NCBI GenBank assembly: GCA_001870995.2
Contig: MLAV02000010.1
Coordinates: 124,001-188,000, forward strand
From: Chitinophaga sp. CB10
GTDB lineage: Bacteria > Bacteroidota > Bacteroidia > Chitinophagales > Chitinophagaceae
Reading direction: 5' to 3'
Length of the DNA stretch: 64,000 nucleotides
The first letter of the stretch is position 1; each line of letters opens with the position of its first letter. The notes beneath the pieces were generated by a model, which saw only the letters and a list, made by a program, of their open reading frames with translations, was not told the DNA's origin and ran no database searches. Positions 17,096 through 26,007 of this stretch are shown here, piece by piece. The position numbers and the translations under genes are program-made.

Positions 17096-18565
17096 TTACT
17101 TCTTGGCCAATTGTATAATTTTAAACGGAACGCTAACATTAAATTGAACGCTAAATTTCTCTTTGGCGGTTAGCGTTTTGTCCGCAATATTCTTGTATCC
17201 TGCCAAAAGCGCAAAATTGATAGCACTTCCATCATTCTCTTTATTTGGTAAGCTAATCACTGGGCCGACGAAGAGCTCCACTCTGTTTTTCACCTCATAA
17301 CTATTACTGTAGGCCCAATAGCCGGTAATGTTACCACCAAAATTTTTATTCTTACCGAACAGAATTGTATATTGTCCGGAAAGGCTAACCACCATATAAT
17401 CCTTAAATGGCAATCGACTGCTATCAAATGCAGTTTGCTTATTAGATACATAGGATGTATTACCTGATCCTGTCACTAATACCGAGTCTGTAATGAAATC
17501 ATTCTTAAACTTTTTATTTTCCGGCAATTCATAATTCCCCTGTCGTTGGATACCAAAATCTATATTTGCATTTTGGGAAAACCTGGCATTATAACCAAAA
17601 AAAGAAAAGCCTAGCGTTCCTCCCCAATTAGTAAATGAAAAATCGTTAAATCTATCTGCGTATGTGATTGGAGAAGGATTATAGCTCGTAAATGGCTTTT
17701 GATTTAAAAAACTGTTCAGGTTAAATAGCCAAATACTATATCCTTTCCAATTCGAATTCTTAACTTCATAATCAGTTAGCGAGTCCTCCATTAATTCAAA
17801 AATGTAGTTTTTCTTCAATTGATTTCCATCCTTACTCAAATCATATAATTCCCATAACATATCCAATTGATCTCTTATAATTTTGATTGTATCTCCAATT
17901 ACTTTAACGCGACCTGAATCATAAGGATTAGCGAATGAACTTCTCTTATATGCATCCACATACTGAACAAGTAATGCCTTAAGAGAATCCCTGGTCATAT
18001 TGGCATAATTCAACGCTGTATATTTGCTTAGGTTGTCATATTGCTTCTTCAAAAAGTCGGCCTTGCTAACCTGAAAGTTATAGCACTCCTGCCTTGACTC
18101 ATACAAGAGTGTTTGACTAAACCTATAGCTAACACCTAATTTCACACCCCATGCAGACCCGAAACCATTTTTTCCATAATAAACAGTCGATATATTATTG
18201 GTTACGTCCCCGTTGAAGCCAAAATTCAAAATTGTTTTGTTTCCAATAAGAAAAGCAGCTTGCAGATCTGCTGACAGCTTATCATCACTGAGTTTCAAAT
18301 TTGCACTTGTGCCATTTTTTAATTGGCCGTTAGGGCCAGGTGCAACAGCAGTAAGGAATCCCGCAGTGATAGTATTAAACGCTTTGTCAGACACCATAAA
18401 CTCTTTAGAACAATCTGTTGTTCTCAAAAGAGAATCTAATGTTTTCTGTAGAATAGCTTCCGAAGCTTTACCATCCATATATAAAATGGTTGATTTAGGA
18501 ATTGCCTGAGATTTTGCCTGGAGCTGTAACATACAACACAGAATAAAAATTGATAGTACTCTCAT
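17096..18565 (-). CDS. Secreted/outer-membrane beta-barrel-like hypothetical protein
   Basis: 489 residues with a signal peptide (MRVLSIFILCCMLQLQAKSQA). The body alternates polar and aromatic residues in strands (GSAWGVKLGVSYRFSQTL, GGTLGFSFFGYNARF, DYMVVSLSGQYTILFG, NFALLAGYK), with a helical middle part of about residues 165-265 between barrel-like ends. I do not recognise a named family. The gene uses AT-rich codons (AAT, AAA, TTA, ATA) unlike its neighbours, and it sits in an AT-rich patch beside tRNA-Lys, which suggests recent acquisition. It is alone: a terminator follows immediately and no partner gene is adjacent. Outer-membrane location is inferred from strand pattern only. Confidence 0.75.
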   Translation of the reverse strand: MRVLSIFILCCMLQLQAKSQAIPKSTILYMDGKASEAILQKTLDSLLRTTDCSKEFMVSDKAFNTITAGFLTAVAPGPNGQLKNGTSANLKLSDDKLSADLQAAFLIGNKTILNFGFNGDVTNNISTVYYGKNGFGSAWGVKLGVSYRFSQTLLYESRQECYNFQVSKADFLKKQYDNLSKYTALNYANMTRDSLKALLVQYVDAYKRSSFANPYDSGRVKVIGDTIKIIRDQLDMLWELYDLSKDGNQLKKNYIFELMEDSLTDYEVKNSNWKGYSIWLFNLNSFLNQKPFTSYNPSPITYADRFNDFSFTNWGGTLGFSFFGYNARFSQNANIDFGIQRQGNYELPENKKFKNDFITDSVLVTGSGNTSYVSNKQTAFDSSRLPFKDYMVVSLSGQYTILFGKNKNFGGNITGYWAYSNSYEVKNRVELFVGPVISLPNKENDGSAINFALLAGYKNIADKTLTAKEKFSVQFNVSVPFKIIQLAKK

Positions 18566-19092
18566 AGTAGTTTTAGGGAGCTTTTGGGTAAATTAATAGG
18601 GATTAAAAAATTGAAATTATTTCGATTGTTTTATTTTTCACCTCCTCTTAATAGATTTCATTTCTTTGAGAATACAACCTTCAACTGAAACTATTGATTC
18701 CTAATATATCTCACAGCTGCCCTCCCACTCCTTTAAACTTATCCACGAAAGCACTGATCTTCTGGAATACCCGCTGTTTGATTGTTAAATATGAAGGATT
18801 TAGAGGACTCATTTTGGGTAACAGGGCGTTTAGCTCTGTGCCAGGTAACAATGGTCATTTTGCTTAAGATATTTTAGGGGTCCAATCCTTCACACAATTG
18901 CATGACCTGTTACATCATCACTTGTCAAATTTTAGCTAATATAAAAAAAATACAATACTATGAGAAACACCATTGCGTAAATTGATATTATATTAGAAAA
19001 CATGAAATAAAAAAAGTTGGCGAAGCACCAGTTGACACGGAGCATGTCAAACACTTTCCAGAATAAGGATAGGTTGTACACAGGTATAAAAT
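18566..19092. other. AT-rich stretch without a supported gene
   Basis: This is 527 bp of low-GC DNA between the orphan barrel gene and the tRNA terminator. A 33-codon minus-strand frame at 18711-18812 has a coherent protein-like composition (MSPLNPSYLTIKQRVFQKIS and so on) but is too short to support. No direct repeat of the tRNA 3' end was seen by eye. Confidence 0.5.
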
Positions 19093-19134
19093 AAAATAGA
19101 ACAGGCTTCCAAAACTGGAAGCCTGTTCTATTTT
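19093..19134 (-). terminator. Terminator of tRNA-Lys (18-bp perfect hairpin)
   Basis: Bases 19093-19110 pair perfectly with 19117-19134 around a 6-base loop. A-rich and T-rich ends make it work in either direction. It begins 2 bp after the tRNA 3' end on the minus strand. Confidence 0.92.
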
Positions 19135-19136
19135 CG

Positions 19137-19209
19137 TGATCCCGCTGGGACTCGAACCCAGGGCCCATACATTAAAAGTGTATTGCTCTACCAACTGAGC
19201 TACGGAATC
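19137..19209 (-). tRNA. tRNA-Lys (anticodon TTT)
   Basis: Read on the minus strand, the 73-base cloverleaf has acceptor arm GATTCCG paired with CGGGATC (one G-T pair), D-arm GCTC/GAGC with AGTTGGTA loop, anticodon arm ATACA-CTTTTAA-TGTAT giving anticodon TTT, and T-arm CTGGG-TTCGAGT-CCCAG. The discriminator is A. CCA is not encoded, as is common in Bacteroidota. Confidence 0.97.
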
Positions 19210-19282
19210 AATCACCCTCTTTTCAATTGGGAGTGCAAAGATAGGAATTATTCATTCCAAACCAAATTTTCTTAAAAATTTT

Positions 19283-21706
19283 TTATTTCCCGCTGAAAAC
19301 CGCCTTGTACCGGATCACCGGATCATCCTTATCCTCCGGACGGAAAATATGCAACAGGTAGTATTTCCCAGCTACCCAGTCCGCCACGGCGTTCTCATAA
19401 TAAGGCGAGCCAGGGTTGCCGCTCTGCCCTCCGGGATATATCCCATAGGCCTCCGTTTTGTCCGACAGCTGCACCACCATACGCCAGGAAGGGCCATGGT
19501 TCTTCTTGGTGGCATTTACGATATGCGTACCACCACCGGTGTTCAGGCCATTGGCCCCGAAAGGCTTCAGCACCCGCGTCAGGTGGCGGATGTCCGTGCC
19601 GCGGTACTTGCCCAGCGCCAGCCTGCCCTCCTTGTCGGCAGCAGCGGCGTCCGCGGCGGTGGCTATGAAGGCGTCGTGTACCAGGTCGGATAAGGTTTCC
19701 CGCTGCGGCGTGCGTACGTTATCGATGAATTTAAACGACGTATCCTTCAGCAGCAGCATCAGCGTGGCGGTGGACTGCGGAAAAGGCAGGAATACGCTGT
19801 CATTCGGGTACAGCTCATCCAGCCAGATGGTATCTTCCAGGTGCATCCAGAGCTGGTTAAACAGCGTTGCGGCGCGACTCTCAGGCGACGCCACTGCGTC
19901 CCAGGAGGCCAGCTCCCGCCAGTAGCCACGTTGCTGCGCATTCAGGGAAGCCGTATCCATGTGCTTTTTCAATACGGGCAGCGCAGTGGCCGCAAACTCA
20001 TTATAATTATCGTTCTGCAGCGTCATCATGTCCTGCGGCGTAATGCCTGACATAGCCGCGAGCTTTTCGTTGATACGCTTACCGCGGAACAGGTCGTACT
20101 CCCCGTAAAGGCGGTAAGGATAGGAGCTGTCCGTAGCGCGCTGATTGGCGGAGCTTACGAAACCACGGGCCGGATTCTTAATATGCGGCAGCTCCTCATG
20201 AGGAATATACCCCTGCCAGGCGTATGTACTATCGGAGCCGGGCATGATCCATTTACCCTGATCCTTCCAGCGCGCAGGGTACTGCCCGTTATGCCAGATG
20301 GCGATATCGCCGCTTTTTGACGCGAATACGAAGTTTTGCGCCGGGCACTGGTAAGTACTCAACGCATCCAGGTAATCCTCGTAATTTTTGGCTTTATTCA
20401 GCTTGTAAAAGGTGAGAAATTCATTGGATGGGTCCAGGGCCTTCCAGCGCATAGCCAGGAACTGCTGACTGGTAGTATGTTCCGGGAAGGTGTTATCATA
20501 CATGACCGGCCCCAACACGGTGTAAGCCACGGTATCGTACACCGTAGCGCCGCCACGGACTTTGATAGTTTCAATACGTTGCTCCGCAGGGCGGTAGCTG
20601 CCATTAAATAAATATTCCTTGCGGCCATTGCGGAACTCCATGCGGTAGAAATCCTTCACGTCCTCTTCCCCATTGGTTACGCCCCAGGCGATATTGTCAT
20701 TGAAACCAATGATCACGCCCGGCGCGCCGGGTAAACTGGCGCCGTAGACATTCATATCCGGCGTGTTGATCTGCACTTCGTACCAGAGGGATGGTAAGCT
20801 CAGCCCCAGATGCGGATCGCTGCAGAGGATGGGAGCGCCCAGCCGGGTTTTGGCGCCGCCTACCGCCCAGTTGTTACTGCCGTTGGCAGGGTCAGGATTG
20901 TTCGTGCGGTACTTCATAAACGCGGCATCCAGCGCCAGCAGGCTGTCCGGCGGCGGTGTGGCCTTAACGGTGGCCGACTGATATGCGGTTCCTTTTGGAA
21001 TAATCGGGTCGGTGCTGTCCAGGAAATCAGGGTACAGCAGGTTGAAGTCCCTGATATCAAACAGCTGCCGCGCCTTCGTATATTCGAGATCGTTAGCAAA
21101 CCCCGCGAGGTCGTGCGCCATATATTTCAGCAGGTAGGCGGAGTTGATCAACTCCCAGTGCTGCGGTTTGTAATCGAGTATCTTGTATTCTACCGGCAAG
21201 GTAGCATCTGTGAGGGTAGCGATATAAGCATTGACTCCGGCAGCATAGGATTCCAGTACTACTTTTGTCTGCGGGTTGGCCAGCATCTCCTTCAACGCCT
21301 GCTCCGCCCCGTATCCCATGCCCCTGCGGCGCGTTTCCCGGTCGTAGTTAATCATGGATGGCCCCAGAATTTCGGAGAGCCTGCCGGCAGCGGCAAACGT
21401 CTGCAGCTCCATCTGCCACAGCCTGTCCCGCGCGGTAATATATCCCTGCACGTAATACGCGTCCGCCTCTGTTTTGGCGAAGATGTGCGGCACCATGCGA
21501 TCATCGAACCACACTTCGGCCATGCCTTTGAAGCCCGGCAGCTGTACCTGATCGCGGGTAGCGTCTATCGGTTCGGCGTTCATCCAGAAGCCTTGCTGCG
21601 GACTCAATAACTTACCCAGTGGCGGAACCGATCCTATTTTGGTGTTGAGCGCCCAGGTCAGTGATAAAGTGACAGCGCCTGCGATGACTGCGGGGATAAT
21701 TCTCAT
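19283..21706 (-). CDS. Penicillin acylase family protein (Ntn hydrolase)
   Basis: 807 residues with an N-terminal signal/anchor (IPAVIAGAVTLSLTWAL), consistent with a periplasmic precursor. The family's self-cleavage site is visible: GSNNWAVGG, in which Ser277 becomes the N-terminal nucleophile of the beta subunit after removal of a linker. DPHLGLSLPSLWYEV follows as expected. Late conserved GGTHIVNATKKNHGPSWRMV and PGGQSGNPGSPYY are typical. Family members hydrolyse amides such as penicillins, acyl-homoserine lactones or other N-acyl compounds; the substrate here is unknown. It is separated from tRNA-Lys by 73 bp and from bioF by 52 bp on the same strand. Confidence 0.93.
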   Translation of the reverse strand: MRIIPAVIAGAVTLSLTWALNTKIGSVPPLGKLLSPQQGFWMNAEPIDATRDQVQLPGFKGMAEVWFDDRMVPHIFAKTEADAYYVQGYITARDRLWQMELQTFAAAGRLSEILGPSMINYDRETRRRGMGYGAEQALKEMLANPQTKVVLESYAAGVNAYIATLTDATLPVEYKILDYKPQHWELINSAYLLKYMAHDLAGFANDLEYTKARQLFDIRDFNLLYPDFLDSTDPIIPKGTAYQSATVKATPPPDSLLALDAAFMKYRTNNPDPANGSNNWAVGGAKTRLGAPILCSDPHLGLSLPSLWYEVQINTPDMNVYGASLPGAPGVIIGFNDNIAWGVTNGEEDVKDFYRMEFRNGRKEYLFNGSYRPAEQRIETIKVRGGATVYDTVAYTVLGPVMYDNTFPEHTTSQQFLAMRWKALDPSNEFLTFYKLNKAKNYEDYLDALSTYQCPAQNFVFASKSGDIAIWHNGQYPARWKDQGKWIMPGSDSTYAWQGYIPHEELPHIKNPARGFVSSANQRATDSSYPYRLYGEYDLFRGKRINEKLAAMSGITPQDMMTLQNDNYNEFAATALPVLKKHMDTASLNAQQRGYWRELASWDAVASPESRAATLFNQLWMHLEDTIWLDELYPNDSVFLPFPQSTATLMLLLKDTSFKFIDNVRTPQRETLSDLVHDAFIATAADAAAADKEGRLALGKYRGTDIRHLTRVLKPFGANGLNTGGGTHIVNATKKNHGPSWRMVVQLSDKTEAYGIYPGGQSGNPGSPYYENAVADWVAGKYYLLHIFRPEDKDDPVIRYKAVFSGK

Positions 21707-21758
21707 ATGATTTCACAGAATGTAATTTCTAAAATACACCAATTTTAGATTATTACCA

Positions 21759-22862
21759 TCACTGTTTTAAGACGCGCAGCAACTGATCTATTTCTGTTTT
21801 GGTATTGTAACTATGCAGTACAATGCGGAGCCGCTCCTCGCCTTTAGGCACCGTAGGATGCAGGATAGCGCGTACATCCAAGCCGGCGGACTGGCACGCT
21901 GCCGCCACCGTTCTCGTATATTCGTTACCTTTAGTTACCACTGCCTGTATAGGCGTATCGCTTTCAATGAGCTGCAAGCCCGCAGCGCCGGCCCTGAAAT
22001 AAGCCACCAGCTCCCGCAACTGCTGCCTCGCCTCCGGCATGTACGGAAATAAACTGTACGCGGCCTGTATAGCCGCTATGGACGCAGGAGGTAACGCGGT
22101 CGTATATATGAAAGCCCGGCAGAAGTTTACCAGGTAATCCCGCAGCACTTTTGAACCCAGGACCACCGCGCCATGGCAGCCAACGGCCTTCCCAAAGGTA
22201 TGCACGCGGGCATAACACTGGTCCTGCAAGCCTAAATGCTGCACCAGCCCTTCGCCCTTCCCTCCAAGCACGCCCGTCGCATGGGCCTCATCTACCACCA
22301 GCAAGGCATTCAACTCCCGGCACATGGCCGCCATAGCCGCCAGCGGCGCTACGTCGCCATCCATGCTGTAGACGGATTCCACGGCTACGAAGACACGCCC
22401 CGCCGCGCGCTCAATCTTCTCCCTTAAATCCCCCAAGTCATTATGCCGGAAGGAAAACGACTGGGCGCGGCTCAACCGCACGCCATCCCGGATGCTGGCA
22501 TGGATCAGCTGATCGTACACAATGGTATCGCCCCGCTGGGGAACGGTACTGAAAAAGCCCAGGTTGGCATCATAGCCCGAGTTGAAGATCAGGCCCGCTG
22601 CGGCCTGGTGGAAAACGGCCAGGTCCTGCTCCACTTCCTCTATCCACGCGTAATTGCCGGCCAGCAAGCGGGAGCCGGTACTGCCCTGCCAGTGCGGCCT
22701 GTCCTGCAGGAGGGCATGCACCGCTTCGTGCATAGCGCCGCTGCGCGCCAGCCCCAGGTAGTCGTTGGAGCAGAAGTCCACCAGGTTGCCGGTTTGCCGC
22801 AGACTGCGGAAGGAATGCTGCGCCAGCCGCTCCTGTAGCTGTTGTTGTAAGATGTCGTCCAT
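21759..22862 (-). CDS. bioF: 8-amino-7-oxononanoate synthase-like PLP enzyme
   Basis: 367 residues from the ATG at 22862 (MDDILQQQ). An ATG at 22886 lies inside the -7 box at 22884-22891 and so cannot be the start of a message made from that promoter. The alpha-oxoamine synthase fold is clear: CSNDYLGL, STGSRLLAGNY, IFNSGYDANLG, VVDEAHATG and the PLP lysine in HTFGKAVG (Lys225). BioF condenses pimeloyl-ACP/CoA with L-alanine in biotin synthesis. No other biotin gene is adjacent. A sibling alpha-oxoamine synthase (for example 2-amino-3-ketobutyrate ligase) is the alternative, but the length and SNDYLGLA context favour BioF. Divergent from miaE. Confidence 0.85.
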   Translation of the reverse strand: MDDILQQQLQERLAQHSFRSLRQTGNLVDFCSNDYLGLARSGAMHEAVHALLQDRPHWQGSTGSRLLAGNYAWIEEVEQDLAVFHQAAAGLIFNSGYDANLGFFSTVPQRGDTIVYDQLIHASIRDGVRLSRAQSFSFRHNDLGDLREKIERAAGRVFVAVESVYSMDGDVAPLAAMAAMCRELNALLVVDEAHATGVLGGKGEGLVQHLGLQDQCYARVHTFGKAVGCHGAVVLGSKVLRDYLVNFCRAFIYTTALPPASIAAIQAAYSLFPYMPEARQQLRELVAYFRAGAAGLQLIESDTPIQAVVTKGNEYTRTVAAACQSAGLDVRAILHPTVPKGEERLRIVLHSYNTKTEIDQLLRVLKQ

Positions 22863-22883
22863 AATACCCGTCAAGTTAAAAAT

Positions 22884-22891
22884 CAAACTTA
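22884..22891 (-). promoter_or_regulatory. -7 promoter box of bioF
   Basis: On the minus strand TAAGTTTG matches TAnnTTTG. It places transcription start near 22880, supporting the ATG at 22862. No TTG was found at the expected -33 distance. Confidence 0.5.
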
Positions 22892-22923
22892 TCTTCGCAA
22901 AAAATTAGATTTCCGAAAATATC

Positions 22924-23520
22924 ATGAGTAAAGTTTCCATATTAGGTCTGAAACTCCCGACCGATCCGCGTTGGGTGAACCTGGCAGCCATATCCCTGAC
23001 GGATATCCTGACAGATCATGCCTACTGCGAACAAAAGGCCGCATCTTCTGCCATCTCCCTCATCCAGCGCAATCCCAACAGAACCAAACTGGTAGAGGAA
23101 CTGGCGCCCATCGTTACGGAGGAATGGGGTCATTTCCGCCAGGTGCTGGCCGAAATGAAAAAGAGAGGACTCCAACTGGGTAAACAAAGAAAGGACGATT
23201 ATGTTAACGCCCTGATGGAATTTAAAGTGAAGGGAGGCAGTGCGGACGATTCCCTGCTGGACAATCTCCTCATCTTCGCCCTCATTGAAGCGCGCAGCTG
23301 CGAGCGCTTCCGCCTGCTCAGCGAAGGCCTGGAAGATGAATACCTGCGCGAGTTCTACCGTAAATTCATGATCTCCGAAGCAGGCCATTACCGCCTGTTT
23401 ATCGACCTTGCCAACGAATATTTTGATGAGGAAAAAGTACGGAACCGCTGGCAGGAATGGCTGGCACGCGAAGCGGAAATCCTCAAGGAAATTGAAGTAA
23501 GAGGCGATAGAATGCATTAA
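22924..23520 (+). CDS. miaE: tRNA-(ms2io6A)-hydroxylase MiaE
   Basis: 198 residues, the normal size of MiaE, a diiron monooxygenase that hydroxylates the 2-methylthio-isopentenyl group at A37 of certain tRNAs. Carboxylate and His ligands are visible in ferritin-like helices: DHAYCEQKAA, EEWGHFRQVL (E-x2-H), IEARSCERFRLL and SEAGHYRLF (E-x2-H). This is a soluble cytoplasmic protein. It is divergent from bioF with only 61 bp between the starts, so the two promoters overlap. A hairpin follows the stop. Confidence 0.93.
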   Translation: MSKVSILGLKLPTDPRWVNLAAISLTDILTDHAYCEQKAASSAISLIQRNPNRTKLVEELAPIVTEEWGHFRQVLAEMKKRGLQLGKQRKDDYVNALMEFKVKGGSADDSLLDNLLIFALIEARSCERFRLLSEGLEDEYLREFYRKFMISEAGHYRLFIDLANEYFDEEKVRNRWQEWLAREAEILKEIEVRGDRMH

Positions 23521-23529
23521 TATTTGCTT

Positions 23530-23562
23530 GTTTCAGGAAGGTCCTGGCGATCTTCCTGAAAC
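23530..23562 (+). terminator. Hairpin after miaE
   Basis: An 11-bp perfect stem (GTTTCAGGAAG with CTTCCTGAAAC) and an 11-base loop, starting 10 bp after the stop. The T-run is weak, so it may terminate or stabilise the message end. Confidence 0.6.
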
Positions 23563-23648
23563 TTGTTGCGGGGTAATAACCACGCCGGCCATAACGGCCC
23601 CTAAAAAGTTCACCTCACCAGCCTAATCACAAAACCATCACTACCCCC

Positions 23649-25892
23649 CTAAAAATTAAAACCCATATTCACATAAAACCTTAACCGCCCCAACTGGTCA
23701 CTATACATCATAGTCGCCTCAATAGGCCCTAACCTGCTGCTATAGCCGAATCCCAGCCCATACCCGCTCAAATACTTATACTTCCCGCTCGTACTGGCAT
23801 TCAGGTCATATACCGCCGCTCCTACCCTTGGCATCCCAAACAAGTTCCGTAAAAACTCCCACTGCCAGGCTACCTGTACAGCCGCCACGCTGGTGGTAAT
23901 AGCTTCCCCTTCAAACAAGCCCACAAACGGGACCTGGTTATGCATCACATCCGTCATGCCCCCAATGAAATAGGTATTCACGCCGGACTGCTGGTTGCCG
24001 AAATTCACCGCGCCGGCTGCATTCAGTTCCAGGGCTGATTTATCATCGAAATGCAGGTAGTATTTCATCTTCAGCATGGCATGCTGGAAATCCCGGAAGC
24101 TGATGCCCACACTGTCCGGATCCAGCGGCTGCCCGTCCATACTCACCCGTATGCCGGAGTGCTGGCTGTAGATATAGCCTGTCTGGAAATCCAGCAGCAT
24201 CCCTTTAGTAGGGTAAATTTTTCTGTCGAGAGAATTAATGCCGAAGTACACAAAGCTGTTCATCTGGTTGGTACTGCCCCTGAGCTCCAGCAGCGGGGAA
24301 TACTGGGGCTTGTACTTGATATATTCCCACCTGGTGGCCGCTCCCATGGCCATGGTACCGCCAAAGGTAAACTGCACGTTCATGCCCACATGCGCGTACT
24401 TATTCCGGTAGTTCTGCATCTTATCAAAATCCTGGTCGTAGAAATTCAACCCGTTATTTTCATAATAGGTTTCCAAACCGAATCCAAAGTTCCTGCGCCG
24501 CCCCAGGTACTTAAAGTACTGCGCCTCCAGGCGGGGATTTTCGCTGATGCCCAGCGTCACGAAGCTGCGGGAGTTTTTCACGATAAAATTCCGCTGGGTA
24601 AGGTTTACCACCGCCATCACGTTCGTGAAGCTGTTATAATTCAACGCCACCTTTGCATAGGTAAGCGCGTTCTCTTCCACATCAATATCCATGCGGCTCC
24701 GCCCGTACCCTTCCGGCGTAAGGTTATAGGTGATCAGCTTGTAGAACCTCGTCCCAAACACGTTCTGCACGGCCTCTTTCAGCTGCTGGGAGGTATAGCA
24801 GCCGCCGGGTTGCAGCCGGAGGCGCTGCTTGAAGAACTTTTCATCGGAGTGTACCAGCCCGTTTACGTGTATGCTGCTCAGTTCTATATCGGCCGCAAAC
24901 GGCAGCCGGTTGGCCACAAAGCTATCCTTTGGCGGATACAGGGCATTGAGGGAATCCGCCAGGTGTTTGAACAGGGGGTACATTTCCCGGCCCACCTTCT
25001 GCCCCGCGGCAATGATGGAATCCACACTGCCAAAGCTGGCGGCGGAGTAGGCGCTTAATTCTTTATTTAGGGAGATATAAATATCGCATTTCTTCCGGGC
25101 TTCCTCAAAGTCCGCAGCATCTTTGTAAAAGCCAAGCTGGTACAGGATATCAATAGGGGTCACGAGCTTGTCCGCCTTTTGCAATCCGCCGCTCACGTTG
25201 GAGCCGATTACGAGGTCCGCCCCCATTTCCCTGGCGGTAATAACCGGGAAATTGCGTACCACGCCCCCGTCCACCAGCTTGCGCCCATCAATGGTTACAG
25301 CGGTGAAGACGGAGGGGATGGCCATACTGGCGCGCAGACTGGTCACCAGCTCCCCGCTGTCGAGGGTCACGATTTCGCCGGTGGCCACATCTGTGGCGAT
25401 GCACTTGAAAGGAATATTGAACCTGGAAAAATCTTTCTGGTCTTTTGCCGGCCAGCAGAGTTTGGCCAGCTGCAGCCAGAGGGCTTCGCCGGAAATCACG
25501 CCGGACGCCAGCTTGGGCCGGCCGTATTCAAAAGGTATCTCGATGATGTATTTGTTGTACTCCCCTTTTTCTTCATAGGAGATGTCCGTTATATTCGGCT
25601 GGTTGCTGAACAGCACATTCCAGTCCATATGCTTCGCGATGGCCTCAATGGAATCCCCGGAGTAGCCGATGGCATATAGTCCGCCGATGATACTTCCCAT
25701 ACTCGTGCCCGTGAGGTAGTCAATTTTCAGCCCGGCGCTGTCTATCGCCTGTAAGATGCCGATATGCGCCAATCCGCGCGCACCGCCCCCGCTGAGGGTA
25801 AGCCCTATCTTCGGCCTGTGGCCGTTCTGCGCGGACGCCCACAGGGTTCCACATAACAATAAGGCGAGTAAGGTAATATGCCGCAATCTCAT
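23649..25892 (-). CDS. Patatin-like phospholipase with C-terminal outer-membrane barrel
   Basis: 747 residues. The signal peptide ends near ASAQ (residues 19-22). The patatin domain starts at GLTLSGGGARGLAHIG (oxyanion-hole glycine motif), with nucleophile Ser64 in GTSMG and the catalytic Asp in LVDGGVVRNFP. After about residue 330 a POTRA-like segment (IELSSIHVNGLVHSDEKFFKQ) leads into a BamA/Omp85-type barrel with many aromatic strands, ending in Phe (FYVNMGFNF), as outer-membrane barrels do. The design resembles self-exported patatin-Omp85 proteins such as PlpD. It probably acts as a phospholipase at or outside the outer membrane. Divergent from the MHS transporter. Confidence 0.9.
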   Translation of the reverse strand: MRLRHITLLALLLCGTLWASAQNGHRPKIGLTLSGGGARGLAHIGILQAIDSAGLKIDYLTGTSMGSIIGGLYAIGYSGDSIEAIAKHMDWNVLFSNQPNITDISYEEKGEYNKYIIEIPFEYGRPKLASGVISGEALWLQLAKLCWPAKDQKDFSRFNIPFKCIATDVATGEIVTLDSGELVTSLRASMAIPSVFTAVTIDGRKLVDGGVVRNFPVITAREMGADLVIGSNVSGGLQKADKLVTPIDILYQLGFYKDAADFEEARKKCDIYISLNKELSAYSAASFGSVDSIIAAGQKVGREMYPLFKHLADSLNALYPPKDSFVANRLPFAADIELSSIHVNGLVHSDEKFFKQRLRLQPGGCYTSQQLKEAVQNVFGTRFYKLITYNLTPEGYGRSRMDIDVEENALTYAKVALNYNSFTNVMAVVNLTQRNFIVKNSRSFVTLGISENPRLEAQYFKYLGRRRNFGFGLETYYENNGLNFYDQDFDKMQNYRNKYAHVGMNVQFTFGGTMAMGAATRWEYIKYKPQYSPLLELRGSTNQMNSFVYFGINSLDRKIYPTKGMLLDFQTGYIYSQHSGIRVSMDGQPLDPDSVGISFRDFQHAMLKMKYYLHFDDKSALELNAAGAVNFGNQQSGVNTYFIGGMTDVMHNQVPFVGLFEGEAITTSVAAVQVAWQWEFLRNLFGMPRVGAAVYDLNASTSGKYKYLSGYGLGFGYSSRLGPIEATMMYSDQLGRLRFYVNMGFNF

Positions 25893-26007
25893 GGGTTATA
25901 ACAGCTCTTCTCTAAAGATAAAGAAAGATTGTATGCGGTTATGAAACATAACAAAGTTTCATTAACTTTTACGGATACTTTTTATCATCCAATCCGTCTA
26001 CACGTTT

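Noticed and set aside
18711..18812. 33-codon minus-strand frame in the AT-rich patch
   Set aside because: Protein-like but short; may be a fragment of a lost gene. Not supportable.
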